A program made the position numbers and the translations under genes. Below the pieces are notes generated by a model, which made no database searches, was not told the origin of the DNA, and was given only the letters and a program-made list of their open reading frames with translations. DNA of 64,000 bases from Leifsonia sp. C5G2 (GTDB lineage Bacteria; Actinomycetota; Actinomycetes; Actinomycetales; Microbacteriaceae). The DNA is taken from the NCBI RefSeq assembly GCF_013359685.1, contig NZ_JABFMV010000005.1:186001-250000 (forward strand), in the 5' to 3' direction. Shown here one piece after another: positions 1 to 8,567 of the stretch (the first letter of the stretch is position 1; each line of letters opens with the position of its first letter).

Positions 1-491
1 AAGAGCCCGACCGCGGCGGCCGCGACGGTGGCGATGAGGCCGGAGGCGACCAGGGCGACGAGGAGACGGGCGAGTTCCTCCTGCTGCTCGCCGAGGCCGT
101 AGGCGATCTGCACGACCCTGCCGTTGCGCACGTCCGTCTCGACCAGGTAGCGCCGGCCGTCCGCCAGCACCTCGCCGGAGACCGAACCACCGTTCTGCTC
201 CACCTGGGCGAGGGCCCGTTCGTCGGGGAGGCCGTCCGGCAGATCGGGTGAGCTGTCCCTGCTGCCGTCGGGTGCCACCGCGGTCACCAGGAGGTTGCGT
301 GGCGCGTCGTGCGGCGAGTCGACCATCGAGGCGTCGGCCAGGACCTTGTGCGCCGCCTCGGCCTGGCCCGCGGCCACCACGGAGAAGACGACGACGCCGA
401 GCGCGACGAAGAGACCCACGATGATGAGGGCGAACTGGAGGGCGAGGCGCCGCGAGGCGGTGCGCAGCTCGCGCTCGTCGGCGCTGGTCAC
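1..491 (-). CDS. Sensor histidine kinase, N-terminal part (runs off the left edge)
   Basis: The gene starts at a GTG that overlaps the TGA of the upstream response regulator (GTGA overlap), so the two are translationally coupled. The visible ~163 residues have a cytoplasmic N-terminus, a first membrane helix near residues 14-36, an extracytoplasmic domain of about 90 residues, and a second membrane helix at the window edge. That is the sensor half of a HAMP-type histidine kinase. The catalytic HisKA and HATPase regions lie outside the window, so the kinase call rests on this architecture and on the adjacent OmpR-type regulator. It presumably senses a redox, metal or envelope signal and controls the flavin-transfer operon it belongs to (inference). 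Confidence 0.75.
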   Translation of the reverse strand, partial: MTSADERELRTASRRLALQFALIIVGLFVALGVVVFSVVAAGQAEAAHKVLADASMVDSPHDAPRNLLVTAVAPDGSRDSSPDLPDGLPDERALAQVEQNGGSVSGEVLADGRRYLVETDVRNGRVVQIAYGLGEQQEELARLLVALVASGLIATVAAAAVGL

Positions 492-1180
492 GGGAGCGAG
501 CCCATCCGGTAGCCGACCCCGCGGACCGTCTCGATCAGGGTGCGGCCGAATTTCCGCCGCAGGTGGTGCACGTAGGTGTCGACGACGCCGGGGTCGTCGG
601 CCGCGGCGAACACGTCTTCGAGCAGGAGCGCGCGCGAGAAGACCTGCTCCGGTCGCCGGGCGAGCAGCTCCAGGAGCGCGGCCTCCCGTTCGGAGAGGAC
701 GGTCCGGCTGCCGTCGTCGAGGGTGACCGTGCGGCTGCCGGTGTCGATCCGGCCGCCGGGGAACCGGACGGTCGGGACCACCGCGGCGGCGCGGCGGGTG
801 AGCGCACGGACCCTGGCGACCAGCTCGTCGATATCGAACGGCTTCGCCAGGTAGTCCTCCGCCCCGGCGTTGAGGCCGTCGACGCGGTCCGGCGCGGTGC
901 CGAGCGCGGAGAGCACCAGGATCGGGGTCGTGACGCCGTGCTCGCGCAGTCGCCGGAGAACGTCCAGCCCCTCGACCGCGGGCAGACCCCGGTCGAGCAC
1001 CATGACGTCGAACGCCTCCGACAGGCCCAGGTGCAGGGCGCGCTGGCCGTCGCCCGCCCGGCTGACGTCGAAGCCCTCGGAAGAGAGGAGGCTGTCGAGC
1101 ATCCCGGCGAGGCGGCTGTCGTCCTCCGCGACCAGCACACGCGGCTTTCCGCTCACGTCCGAAGTATAGGTCTCGGTCAC
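488..1180 (-). CDS. OmpR/PhoB-family response regulator
   Basis: This 230-residue protein has a receiver domain (about residues 12-125; DD acidic pair after VLVAE, phospho-acceptor Asp in VMVLDRGLP, conserved Lys in YLAKPFD) followed by a winged-helix DNA-binding domain (about 135-228, ending VRGVGYRMG). The GTG start overlaps the TGA stop of apbE, and its own TGA overlaps the GTG of the downstream kinase. An internal GTG 24 bases later is a possible alternative start. The domain order is that of a standard transcriptional response regulator. Its location between apbE and a kinase suggests that it regulates this same operon, which is inferred and not visible as a binding site. Confidence 0.92.
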   Translation of the reverse strand: MTETYTSDVSGKPRVLVAEDDSRLAGMLDSLLSSEGFDVSRAGDGQRALHLGLSEAFDVMVLDRGLPAVEGLDVLRRLREHGVTTPILVLSALGTAPDRVDGLNAGAEDYLAKPFDIDELVARVRALTRRAAAVVPTVRFPGGRIDTGSRTVTLDDGSRTVLSEREAALLELLARRPEQVFSRALLLEDVFAAADDPGVVDTYVHHLRRKFGRTLIETVRGVGYRMGSLP

Positions 1181-1938
1181 GCGGCGCTCGCCGGGGGTGC
1201 GAAGGTCAGCTCGCCGGCGCCGGTGAGGCGGCCGGCCGCGTCGAGCACCAGGACGCCGCGCGCACCGGCCTGCAGGGCGAGCGGGATGCCCGCGGAACCC
1301 AGGGCGAAGACCGCGGTCGCCCAGACGTCGGCGGTCGTGAGGTCGTCCGCGACGACCGTCGCGCTGAGCAGTGTGCGCGGGATCGAGCCGTCCCGTCCGT
1401 CGACGATGTGGTCGCCGCGCTCGTAGGCGCCGGAGGTGGCGACGGCGCCGCTGCGCACGGACAGGGCGGCCAGCATCCCGCCGGGGGAGTGCGGTGAGCG
1501 GATGCCGACGGTCCAGGGCCGCCCATCGCCCGGGCTGCCGGAGACCACGACGTCGCCGCCGGCGTTCAGGCAGTAGTCGTGCAGTCCGGCCGCGTCGAGC
1601 TCGCGCGCCGCCCGGGCGGCGGCCCAGCCCTTGACCACGCCGTCGAGGTCCCAGGTGCCGTCCGGATGCCGGATGCGGAACGCGCCGCCCGAAGCGCGGG
1701 CCACCCCCTCGCCGATCGCGACGACCTCGCGGAAGTCGCCGCTCGGTTCCGCGGCATCCCTGACGGCTGCGTTGGCGAGGCTCACCTCGCTGTCGGGCCG
1801 GTACGTGCTGAACCGTCGGTCGGCGTCCCGCAGCGCCGCGAAAGCCCGTTCGGCAGCGGGCGCGCCGTCGCCGACATCGTCGCCGTCGCGGACGTCGATG
1901 GACATCGGGATGCCCATGACGGTCTCGAGGAACCTCAT
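1177..1938 (-). CDS. apbE: FAD:protein FMN transferase (ApbE)
   Basis: This 253-residue ApbE-family enzyme transfers FMN from FAD to a threonine of a target protein. Visible family features are an N-terminal MGIPMSIDV strand, the central DLDGVVKGWAAARA segment (usually D-x-G-G-x-A-K-G), LNAGGDVVVSG, the SGAYERGDHI segment and the C-terminal TTADVWATAVF metal/FAD-binding stretch. No signal peptide is obvious, so it may act on the cytoplasmic side or leave by another route. It overlaps the upstream FMN-binding-protein gene by 4 bases. That product carries the matching acceptor motif, which gives the enzyme an evident substrate in the same operon. Confidence 0.93.
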   Translation of the reverse strand: MRFLETVMGIPMSIDVRDGDDVGDGAPAAERAFAALRDADRRFSTYRPDSEVSLANAAVRDAAEPSGDFREVVAIGEGVARASGGAFRIRHPDGTWDLDGVVKGWAAARAARELDAAGLHDYCLNAGGDVVVSGSPGDGRPWTVGIRSPHSPGGMLAALSVRSGAVATSGAYERGDHIVDGRDGSIPRTLLSATVVADDLTTADVWATAVFALGSAGIPLALQAGARGVLVLDAAGRLTGAGELTFAPPASAA

Positions 1939-2465
1939 CGCTGGTCGATCGCCGACTGCACCGAACGGATGTAGCCCTCCGACGTGTAGGTGGCCCCCGA
2001 CACGGTGTCGATGTTCGCCGACTGCGAGGCGAGCACCTCCTGCTCCAGCATCGGCAGCGCCTGCTGGTTGATCTCGATGTCACGGCCGTTGCCGCTGGGC
2101 GCCTGGACCGTGTCGACGGCCGTGATGGAGGTGCCGGAGAAGGTGACCTTGACCTGGACGACGCCGTAGCGCGTGTCCACCGCGGACCCCGTCACCGTCT
2201 TCGTCGTCGTCGCAGTGCTCGCCGACGGGCTCGGGGTCGGCGTCGCTGTCGCCGTGGCTGCCGGGCCGGACGCGGTGGAGGAGCCGCTGCCGGTCGTCGT
2301 GCCCGTGCCCGACGTACCGGCCGACCCCGTCGAGGTCGAGGTCGAGGCCGCCGGGGCGGCGGCCACCTGCTCGCCGACCCCGTAGAGCTTGAGGCCCACC
2401 GTCGCACCCATGACGACCAGGATGACGGTGAAGAGGACGGTGCCCCTCCAGGATCTGCTGTTCAT
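1935..2465 (-). CDS. FMN-binding domain protein, predicted covalent flavin carrier
   Basis: This 176-residue protein has an N-terminal membrane/signal segment (about residues 9-29), a Ser/Thr/Ala/Pro-rich linker (about 36-92) and a C-terminal FMN_bind domain (about 97-175). The domain holds DTVSGATYTS at 153-162, a match to the ApbE acceptor motif D-x-x-[S/A]-G-A-T, so Thr159 is the expected FMN attachment site. The ATG overlaps the TGA of the ferric-reductase gene (ATGA), and its stop overlaps the apbE start. It probably sits outside the membrane, held by its N-terminal helix, and passes electrons from the membrane reductase to an extracytoplasmic acceptor. This role is inferred from known extracytosolic flavin-transfer systems. 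Confidence 0.92.
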   Translation of the reverse strand: MNSRSWRGTVLFTVILVVMGATVGLKLYGVGEQVAAAPAASTSTSTGSAGTSGTGTTTGSGSSTASGPAATATATPTPSPSASTATTTKTVTGSAVDTRYGVVQVKVTFSGTSITAVDTVQAPSGNGRDIEINQQALPMLEQEVLASQSANIDTVSGATYTSEGYIRSVQSAIDQR

Positions 2466-3844
2466 GACATGCTCAGTTCTTCTCGGTGGATGAAGCGCTT
2501 CGGCATCCGCAGCATCCTCAGGGACGCCTCGACCCGCTCGCCCATGCCCTCCGGGCCGCAGATGAAGGCCTCCCAGTCGTGCAGATCGGGGATGATGCGG
2601 CGCAGCGGGTCCACGTCGAGAGGGTCGTAGCCGAGCTCGGAACGCCGGCCCACGAGCGGCACGACCGTGACGCCGGGCAGCGACTGCAGCTCGCCGAGGA
2701 GAGCCAGGTGCTGCGCCGACCGCGCGCGGTACAGCACGACCGGCCGGGCGCCACGGCGCACCAGCTCCTCCGCCAGGGCGCGGATGGGGCCGATCCCTGC
2801 GCCGCCCGCGACGAGCAGGATGCGCGAGCGGCTGGCGCGGTCCGCGGTGAAGCGGCCGAAGGGGCCCTCGGCGAAGACCAGCGAGCCGGGGCGCAGGGCC
2901 GGCATCCGGCTGGAGTGGTCGCCCAGCGCGCCGACGGTGATGCGGAGGTAGCCGTTCGCCGGCACGGCGGAGACCGAGTACGGGTGCGCCGTGGCGAGGT
3001 GCCCCCAGGTGAGGAAGCGGAACAGCATGAAGTTGCCCGCCCGCACCCCAAGCCTGTCGATGTGCGGGCCGGTCAGCCAGACGCTGTTGACGTTCTGGCT
3101 CTCCGGCACGACGCTGACGACCCGCATCCTGCCGCGCCACGCGTCGAGACCGGGCAGGATGAACCGCCACGTGAGGACGGCGGCCGCGGTGCCGAGGTAG
3201 AGCGCGATCCAGATGACCCGGTTGACGGGGTAGGCGACGAAGTGGGCTCCGCCGCTCAGCTGGTGCAGGAAGGTGAGGAAGATCGCGACGTACGTCGTCA
3301 CGTGCAGCCAGTACCAGACCTCGTACGAGAGCCTCCGGCGGATGAGGCGTGCGCTGCTGAAGCCGACCGCGAGGAACGCGATGGTGCCGACGAGCGCGGC
3401 GGTCATGTCGGGGTAGGAGTTCAGGAGGGAGAGGAACTCGGTCCACGGCGGGTTGCGCGAGAGGAGCTCCCCGCCGATGACGAGGAAGAGCACGTGCGCG
3501 ACCACGAGGAAGACGACGGACGCGCCGAGCGAGCGGTGCCACGAGACGAGCCGGTCGAGTCCGACCGCGTTCTCGAACCACGGCACCCGTGCGATCAGCA
3601 GCACCTGGGCGCAGACGAGGAAGGCGCCGACCATCCCGCTCAGCTCGCCGAGCGACGTCATCGCGTCGGCGGGCGTCGCGGCGAAGCCGGACGGGACGCT
3701 CAGCCACCACATCCCGAGCACCGCGACGACGCCGAGCACCATCGCGAACCGGACCGTCCGCGAACCGGCACGCGGGTCGGCGCGCCGGCCACGGGTGCGC
3801 TCGCGGCGGGTGACCGGTGCCGGTGCCGTCAACGTCGGGTCCAT
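2462..3844 (-). CDS. Ferric-reductase-like transmembrane flavocytochrome
   Basis: This 460-residue protein has about six membrane helices (35-230), with histidines at 103, 117, 181 and 194 placed as two haem-b ligand pairs. A FAD-binding barrel follows (HPYS at 287-290) and then an NAD(P)H-binding domain (GGAGIGP near 347, CGPEGM near the end). This is the ferric reductase/NADPH-oxidase fold with ferredoxin-reductase-like cytoplasmic domains, which moves electrons from NAD(P)H across the membrane. It is the first gene of a tightly overlapping operon with the FMN-binding protein, ApbE and a two-component system. Only 35 bases separate it from the upstream regulator gene on the same strand. A CATCCT box 7 bases before the ATG could be a leaderless promoter (weak). 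Confidence 0.9.
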   Translation of the reverse strand: MDPTLTAPAPVTRRERTRGRRADPRAGSRTVRFAMVLGVVAVLGMWWLSVPSGFAATPADAMTSLGELSGMVGAFLVCAQVLLIARVPWFENAVGLDRLVSWHRSLGASVVFLVVAHVLFLVIGGELLSRNPPWTEFLSLLNSYPDMTAALVGTIAFLAVGFSSARLIRRRLSYEVWYWLHVTTYVAIFLTFLHQLSGGAHFVAYPVNRVIWIALYLGTAAAVLTWRFILPGLDAWRGRMRVVSVVPESQNVNSVWLTGPHIDRLGVRAGNFMLFRFLTWGHLATAHPYSVSAVPANGYLRITVGALGDHSSRMPALRPGSLVFAEGPFGRFTADRASRSRILLVAGGAGIGPIRALAEELVRRGARPVVLYRARSAQHLALLGELQSLPGVTVVPLVGRRSELGYDPLDVDPLRRIIPDLHDWEAFICGPEGMGERVEASLRMLRMPKRFIHREELSMS

Positions 3845-3879
3845 ACATCCCAGGATGCAGGCGCATTCTTGTGGAATTC

Positions 3880-4776
3880 TTACGTGGCCTGGGAACCGCC
3901 TATGCGCGCGATATGAGTTGGGTCGGCGTCGCCTGTCAGTCCTCGTTCCCCGGCGCGCAGGCGGTCCAGCAGCTCGGCGTCGTGCGAGCCCGGCTCGGCG
4001 GAGTAGAGCACGATGCGGAGGTCACTCCCGTCTATGGTGAGCACGTCGCAGTCGAGGGTGATGGGCCCAAGAGCGGGGTGCAGGACGGTCTTCCGCGACG
4101 GGCCGTTCGGCGCGACCTCGAAGCGGCGCCAGAGCTCGGCGAACCGCGGATTCCCCTCGCGCAGCGCGGCGGCGAGCTCGCGGACGGCGCGGTCGTCGGG
4201 GTAGCGGTCCATGGCGCGACGCAGATCCGCGACCATCTCGCCTTCGAAAGCCGCCGCGTGCGCCGCGTCCCGCTCGACGCGCGAGCGGTTCCTTTCCTCC
4301 GCGATGAAGTATCGCCAGATCAGATTGCGGGCGCGCGCGTCCAGGGCCTCCGGGTCCCCCAGCAGCTCGGCCCACAGAGGGTTCCACTGCACGGTGTCCC
4401 ACGCGGCGGTGAAGACAGCGAGCGGGGTGTCCGACATCCGGTCGATCATCAGCTGAACACCGCGCGGAACCGCCCGGGGCACCGAGCCGGAAGGAGGGGG
4501 TGCCGCGCCTGCCAGCCGGTACAGCAGTTCGCGCTCGCCCGTTGCGAGGTGCAGCGCCCGCGCGAGGGCTCCGAGCACCTGCGCCGACGGGTTCGTGGCC
4601 CGGCCCTGCTCGAGCCGAACGAGGTAGTCGACCGAGATTCCGACCAGAAGCGCGAGCTCCTCTCGGCGGAGGCCGGGCACCCGACGGTCGCCGCCGGCCG
4701 GAAGGCCCGCCTCGACCGGCGTGGTGCGCTCGCGCCACGCGCGCACCGCCGCGCCGAGCTCGATTCCGGATGCCAC
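3880..4776 (-). CDS. MmyB-like helix-turn-helix transcriptional regulator
   Basis: This 298-residue protein has an XRE-type HTH (about residues 30-85; VPGLRREELALLVGIS then YLVRLEQGR) and a C-terminal MmyB-like ligand-binding domain (about 100-290, with the typical WNPLWAELLGD and NLIWRYF segments). I take the GTG at 4776 as the start because GATACT lies exactly 6 bases upstream, a leaderless arrangement. An ATG at 4800 would add 8 residues and has no such support. In actinobacteria this family commonly stands divergent from a short-chain dehydrogenase that it controls, and one begins at 4878. The ligand, probably lipophilic by family precedent, is unknown. Confidence 0.9.
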   Translation of the reverse strand: MASGIELGAAVRAWRERTTPVEAGLPAGGDRRVPGLRREELALLVGISVDYLVRLEQGRATNPSAQVLGALARALHLATGERELLYRLAGAAPPPSGSVPRAVPRGVQLMIDRMSDTPLAVFTAAWDTVQWNPLWAELLGDPEALDARARNLIWRYFIAEERNRSRVERDAAHAAAFEGEMVADLRRAMDRYPDDRAVRELAAALREGNPRFAELWRRFEVAPNGPSRKTVLHPALGPITLDCDVLTIDGSDLRIVLYSAEPGSHDAELLDRLRAGERGLTGDADPTHIARIGGSQAT

Positions 4777-4782
4777 GCGTCC

Positions 4783-4788
4783 AGTATC
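4783..4788 (-). promoter_or_regulatory. Predicted leaderless -10 box of the MmyB-like regulator
   Basis: GATACT on the minus strand, followed by exactly 6 bases and then the GTG at 4776. The spacing places the transcription start on the start codon. No convincing -35 box is seen. Confidence 0.5.
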
Positions 4789-4877
4789 CGTCGCCAGCAT
4801 CCGGACCGGCTGGTACTGGGAGTCCTACGGTGCGCAGGAGCCTGGCGCGACCATTGGCGGGCGGCGAGGCTGAGGGC

Positions 4878-5567
4878 ATGACAACAACCCTCATCACCGG
4901 TGCCAACAGGGGCCTCGGCCACGAAGCCGCTCGCCGTCTGTCGACGGCGGGGCACGACGTCTGGATCGGCGCGCGCGACCCCGAGCGTGGACGAGCCGCC
5001 GCGACCGCACTCGGTGCGCGCTTCGTCCAGCTCGATGTCACCGACGACAGGTCCGTCGCCGCCGCCGCGGACACGCTCCGCCGCGAGGCCGGCCGCGTCG
5101 ACGTCCTGATCAACAACGCCGGGATCAGCGGCGGCCGCGTGCCGGTCACCGACCTCACGGCTGACCACGTCCGTGCGGTATACGAGACCAATGTGTTCGG
5201 CATTGTGCGCGTGACGCAGGCCTTCCTGCCGTTGCTTCAGGCGGCGGAGGCGGCGGCCGTCATCGACGTGACGAGCGGGCTCGGCTCGTTCCATCAGATC
5301 ACTGAGACCGAGTGGGGCCGATACGGTTCGGTCGCCTACAGCTCGTCGAAGGCCGCGGTGACGATGCTCGCCGTGCAGTACGCGCACGCTCTTCCCGGCA
5401 TCCGCTTCAATGCCGTGGACCCCGGCTACACCGCGACCGACTTCAATCGGCGCGAAGGCACCCAGACGATTCAGGAGGGCACGGACGCCATCGTACGGCT
5501 CGCCCTCCTCGGCGGCGATGCACCGACCGGTACGCTCACCGACCGCGACGGCACCGTCCCCTGGTAG
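4878..5567 (+). CDS. Short-chain dehydrogenase/reductase (SDR)
   Basis: This 229-residue classical SDR has the nucleotide-binding TGANRGLG at the N-terminus, an NNAG motif near residue 78, the active-site Ser in the VTSGLG segment and the catalytic YSSSK. It oxidises or reduces an alcohol/carbonyl substrate with NAD(P); the substrate cannot be read from sequence. The ATG is preceded by GAGGCT and 6 bases, a weak version of the leaderless pattern. It is divergently paired with the MmyB-like regulator, so it is the likely regulated target. Confidence 0.92.
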   Translation: MTTTLITGANRGLGHEAARRLSTAGHDVWIGARDPERGRAAATALGARFVQLDVTDDRSVAAAADTLRREAGRVDVLINNAGISGGRVPVTDLTADHVRAVYETNVFGIVRVTQAFLPLLQAAEAAAVIDVTSGLGSFHQITETEWGRYGSVAYSSSKAAVTMLAVQYAHALPGIRFNAVDPGYTATDFNRREGTQTIQEGTDAIVRLALLGGDAPTGTLTDRDGTVPW

Positions 5568-5613
5568 GCCGGGCGGTCGCCTGCGATGCTGGGATCGACG
5601 AAGAGGAGACGAC

Positions 5614-6309
5614 GTGGACGACAACGCGTTCTTCGAGCGGGCGATCCTCGCCTCAGCGGCCGGCCCGGACGACGACGATGCGATCCGGCAGCTGAGGGCG
5701 CTGTTCACCGCCGACGAGTTCGCGGCCTGGGAGGCGTCGCGCGGCGGCCGGCCGCGAGTGCGGGTCCCCGTCGGGCACGCTGACGAGCGCGACCGCTACT
5801 GGGCCGAGTTCGGTGAGTACGGCATCCGGGGGGAGTCGCTGGAGTCGTACGAGGCGGCGATCGGCGATCTCGTCCCGCACGTCCGCGCCTGGGCGAGCGA
5901 GCTGAAGGACGCCGAGTCGCGTCTGGGCGAGACCGCGGCGCTGGCTGCGCTGGTCGGCGAGCTGGACGCGTTGTCCGACGACGAGCTGCGCACCTATCTC
6001 CTCGTGCGGGTCTCGTTCGACCGCGGGCGGCTGACCTTCGGGATCGCCGAGTTCGTGGAGCAGGACGGCACGGCGACGCAGCGCGCGGTGCCGTTCGACG
6101 ACGGCCATCCTCCCGCGGAGATCGACCTCACCGTCGACGGGCGGTCGGTCGCCTACCAGAGCAGCATGCGTGGCGACTGCGTGGCGTTCTCGCGCGTCGG
6201 CGGCGGCCCCAGCATCGGCGACACGCTCCGGCAGGAGGAGCCCACCGGCGACGTGGACGCCGAGTTCCCGCAGGCCGACTACCGCCCGCGGCCGGCGCCA
6301 CCCCGTTGA
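5614..6309 (+). CDS. Hypothetical protein
   Basis: This 231-residue acidic protein starts at a GTG with a strong AGGAGA ribosome-binding site 5 bases upstream. It is soluble by inspection: no signal peptide or membrane helix, several charged helices in the first 130 residues, and a more beta-like C-terminal half ending in a Pro/Arg-rich tail. I recognise no family. It lies just upstream of the EAL-domain gene on the same strand (51 bases between stop and the chosen EAL start), so co-transcription is plausible. Confidence 0.7.
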   Translation: MDDNAFFERAILASAAGPDDDDAIRQLRALFTADEFAAWEASRGGRPRVRVPVGHADERDRYWAEFGEYGIRGESLESYEAAIGDLVPHVRAWASELKDAESRLGETAALAALVGELDALSDDELRTYLLVRVSFDRGRLTFGIAEFVEQDGTATQRAVPFDDGHPPAEIDLTVDGRSVAYQSSMRGDCVAFSRVGGGPSIGDTLRQEEPTGDVDAEFPQADYRPRPAPPR

Positions 6310-6359
6310 CAGCGCACGCCGGGCCGGGGAACATCGCGGGGGTGACTGAGGAGGTGCGC

Positions 6360-7121
6360 GTGACAGCAGCCGACGTGGATGCGGACGAGCTCGCCCGCGC
6401 GATCGCCGACCACGAGCTCGAGGTGCACGTGCAGCCGCAGATCGACCTGGCATCCGGCGACGTCGTCGCGGTGGAGGGGCTCTCCCGGTGGACGCATCCA
6501 CGCCTCGGGCCCATCCCGCCCGCGGAGTTCGTTGCGCTCGCCGAGGCGAGCGGCATCATCCACGACCTCGGACTGTTCGCCCTGCGGGAGTGCTGCCGGA
6601 TCGGCCGCGACTGGCGCCTGCGCGGGATCGAGCTGGCGGTGGCCGTCAACGTCTCGCCGCTGCAGCTGCAGACCGACCGCTTCTTCGACGAGCTCGAGCG
6701 GCAGCTGGCAGAATCCGGGCTGCCGCCGGCCGACCTCATCGTCGAGGTCACCGAGGCCGAGAGGATCGAGGACTACGCGGTCGTCGCGGGTCGCCTCGAC
6801 ATCATCCAGCAGTGGGGCGTCGCGGTGTCGATCGACGATTTCGGGTCCGGCCACTCGTCGATCGACCGGGCCGTCGCCGTCCACGCGAGAGAGCTGAAGC
6901 TCGACCGCAGCCTCGTCGCCGCGGGCGACTGGGCGTCCGTGGGCGACGCCGTCACGGTGGCCAAGGAGAGCGGGATGCGTGTCGTCGCCGAAGGCGTCGA
7001 GACCCGGGAGCAGCTCGACAGGGTCACGGCGGCCGGGTGCGACCGCGCTCAGGGTTACTACATCGCGCGCCCCTGTCAACCGGCGGAATTCGAGGACTGG
7101 CTCCGTTCTTTCGTGCGCTAA
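6360..7121 (+). CDS. EAL-domain protein, predicted c-di-GMP phosphodiesterase
   Basis: This 253-residue stand-alone EAL domain hydrolyses c-di-GMP to pGpG in active family members. Counting from the GTG at 6360, the metal and catalytic residues are mostly present: E39 (written VEGL, not EAL), N97 in VNVSPLQL, E129 in VEVTE, D159/D160 in IDDFGSG, K180 in LKLDRS and E211 in VVAEGVET. I chose GTG 6360 because a GAGGAGGT ribosome-binding site lies just before it. GTG 6342 and TTG 6306 are in frame but poorly supported. The next gene is a diguanylate cyclase, which makes a local synthesis/degradation pair. Confidence 0.9.
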   Translation: MTAADVDADELARAIADHELEVHVQPQIDLASGDVVAVEGLSRWTHPRLGPIPPAEFVALAEASGIIHDLGLFALRECCRIGRDWRLRGIELAVAVNVSPLQLQTDRFFDELERQLAESGLPPADLIVEVTEAERIEDYAVVAGRLDIIQQWGVAVSIDDFGSGHSSIDRAVAVHARELKLDRSLVAAGDWASVGDAVTVAKESGMRVVAEGVETREQLDRVTAAGCDRAQGYYIARPCQPAEFEDWLRSFVR

Positions 7122-7181
7122 GTTCATATCGGTATCCACCCGCCGCCATGCGGCCCCGAGGCGATTCCGAAGGAGTGAGCG

Positions 7182-8501
7182 GTGCGGCCGATAGCTGCAG
7201 ACGACGTGCCCAGCGCCCTTCTCTCGCTTGACGGAGAGGGCAGGATCACGGACGCGAACGCCGTTTTCGAGGAGTGGACGGGGCTCTCCCTCGCGGAGCT
7301 CATCGGCCGTCCGTTCACTTCGTTGCGCACCCGGATCCCGGGGATGGGCGGTCGCTCCGACGGTTTTGTTCGCCTGGCGAACGTCGACGGGTCCTCTCGT
7401 CCGGTCATCGTCGGCAGCCGCGCCACAGACGACGGTGAACTCCTCGTGCTGGTGGATGCGACAGAGCGCGCCGAACGGGAGCTCGAGCTCGTGCGCTCGC
7501 AGACGCTCCAGGAGCGCACAAGGAACCGGCTCCAGCTGATCATCGACTCCTCGATCGCCTTCTCCGCCGCGACGACGGAGCAGGAGCTGGTCGACATCCT
7601 GGTCGGCACCGTCTCCAAGGCGTATCAGGCCGAGCAGGTCGCGGTGTTCCTCCACGACGACACCGGCGGCTTCACCCAGAGCTCCGGCAGCAACCCGTTG
7701 CGCGACCCGCAGCAGACCGCGTCCCTCGTCTCCCAGGTCTCGGCGTTGCGCTCGGTCGTTGCGATCAGCGGGACGATCGAGGGCGACGAGTTCTCGCCGA
7801 TCCTCGGGCAGGCGATGCGCGACGCCGCGGTGGACGCGGTGCTGGTGTCGCCCATCCAGCACGACGACGTGCTGTTCGGTGTCTTCGTCGCGTTCTTCCT
7901 GCACCCCCGCTCCTTCGACTCCGAAGCCGCCCCGCTGGCCGACGCGCTCTCCAACCAGGCCGCGCAGGCGATCACGACCCTCCGCCTGCAGCGGCAGCTG
8001 GAGCACGCCGCGATGCACGACGAGACGACCGGTCTCCCGAACCGCCGCCGGCTGGAGACGCAGCTGCTGGAGTACCAGCGGTCCGTGTCCACGCTGGTGG
8101 CGACCCTGTTCATCGACCTCGACGGCTTCAAGCGAGTGAACGACGGTCTCGGCCATCACACCGGCGACCTTCTGCTGCGCGAGGTCGGCAACCGGCTGCA
8201 GGCGACGGTGCGCCAGGAAGACCTGGTCGCACGCTACGGCGGCGACGAGTTCGTCGTCGTCTGCGAGGTGCCCGAGCTGGCCGCGGCCGAGGACGTCGCC
8301 GACCGTATCCGCCGGGCGATCGAGCAGCCGTTCGACGACCTGCCTGAGGGGTTCCCGATCAGCGCGAGCATCGGGATGTCGATCGCACGCACCGAGGACC
8401 CCGACTGGAATCCGGACCGCCTCATCCGCGAGGCCGATCACGCCATGTACTCCGCGAAGAACGCCGGAGGCAACCGGGTCGTGGGCCTGCCCGTCGCCTG
8501 A
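7182..8501 (+). CDS. PAS-GAF-GGDEF diguanylate cyclase
   Basis: This 439-residue protein has an N-terminal PAS-like domain (about 8-95), a short coiled linker, a GAF-like domain (about 120-270) and a GGDEF domain (about 278-436). The catalytic signature is GGDEF at 353-357. RQED at 344-347, five residues upstream, is a canonical R-x-x-D inhibitory site, so the enzyme should make c-di-GMP from GTP and be inhibited by its product. No membrane helices are seen, so it should sense a cytoplasmic signal. The GTG start has AAGGAG 6 bases upstream. It is 60 bases downstream of the EAL gene on the same strand. Confidence 0.93.
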   Translation: MRPIAADDVPSALLSLDGEGRITDANAVFEEWTGLSLAELIGRPFTSLRTRIPGMGGRSDGFVRLANVDGSSRPVIVGSRATDDGELLVLVDATERAERELELVRSQTLQERTRNRLQLIIDSSIAFSAATTEQELVDILVGTVSKAYQAEQVAVFLHDDTGGFTQSSGSNPLRDPQQTASLVSQVSALRSVVAISGTIEGDEFSPILGQAMRDAAVDAVLVSPIQHDDVLFGVFVAFFLHPRSFDSEAAPLADALSNQAAQAITTLRLQRQLEHAAMHDETTGLPNRRRLETQLLEYQRSVSTLVATLFIDLDGFKRVNDGLGHHTGDLLLREVGNRLQATVRQEDLVARYGGDEFVVVCEVPELAAAEDVADRIRRAIEQPFDDLPEGFPISASIGMSIARTEDPDWNPDRLIREADHAMYSAKNAGGNRVVGLPVA

Positions 8502-8567
8502 CTCCAGCGCGTTCGCGTCACCTTTACCGCTCGCGCGGGTCGCGGGATTGCGACTACCGTGAGCGCG

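Noticed and set aside
2486-3916. 476-codon plus-strand frame opposite the ferric reductase
   Set aside because: It is antisense to a protein with haem, FAD and NAD motifs, and its composition is typical of a GC-driven antisense frame.
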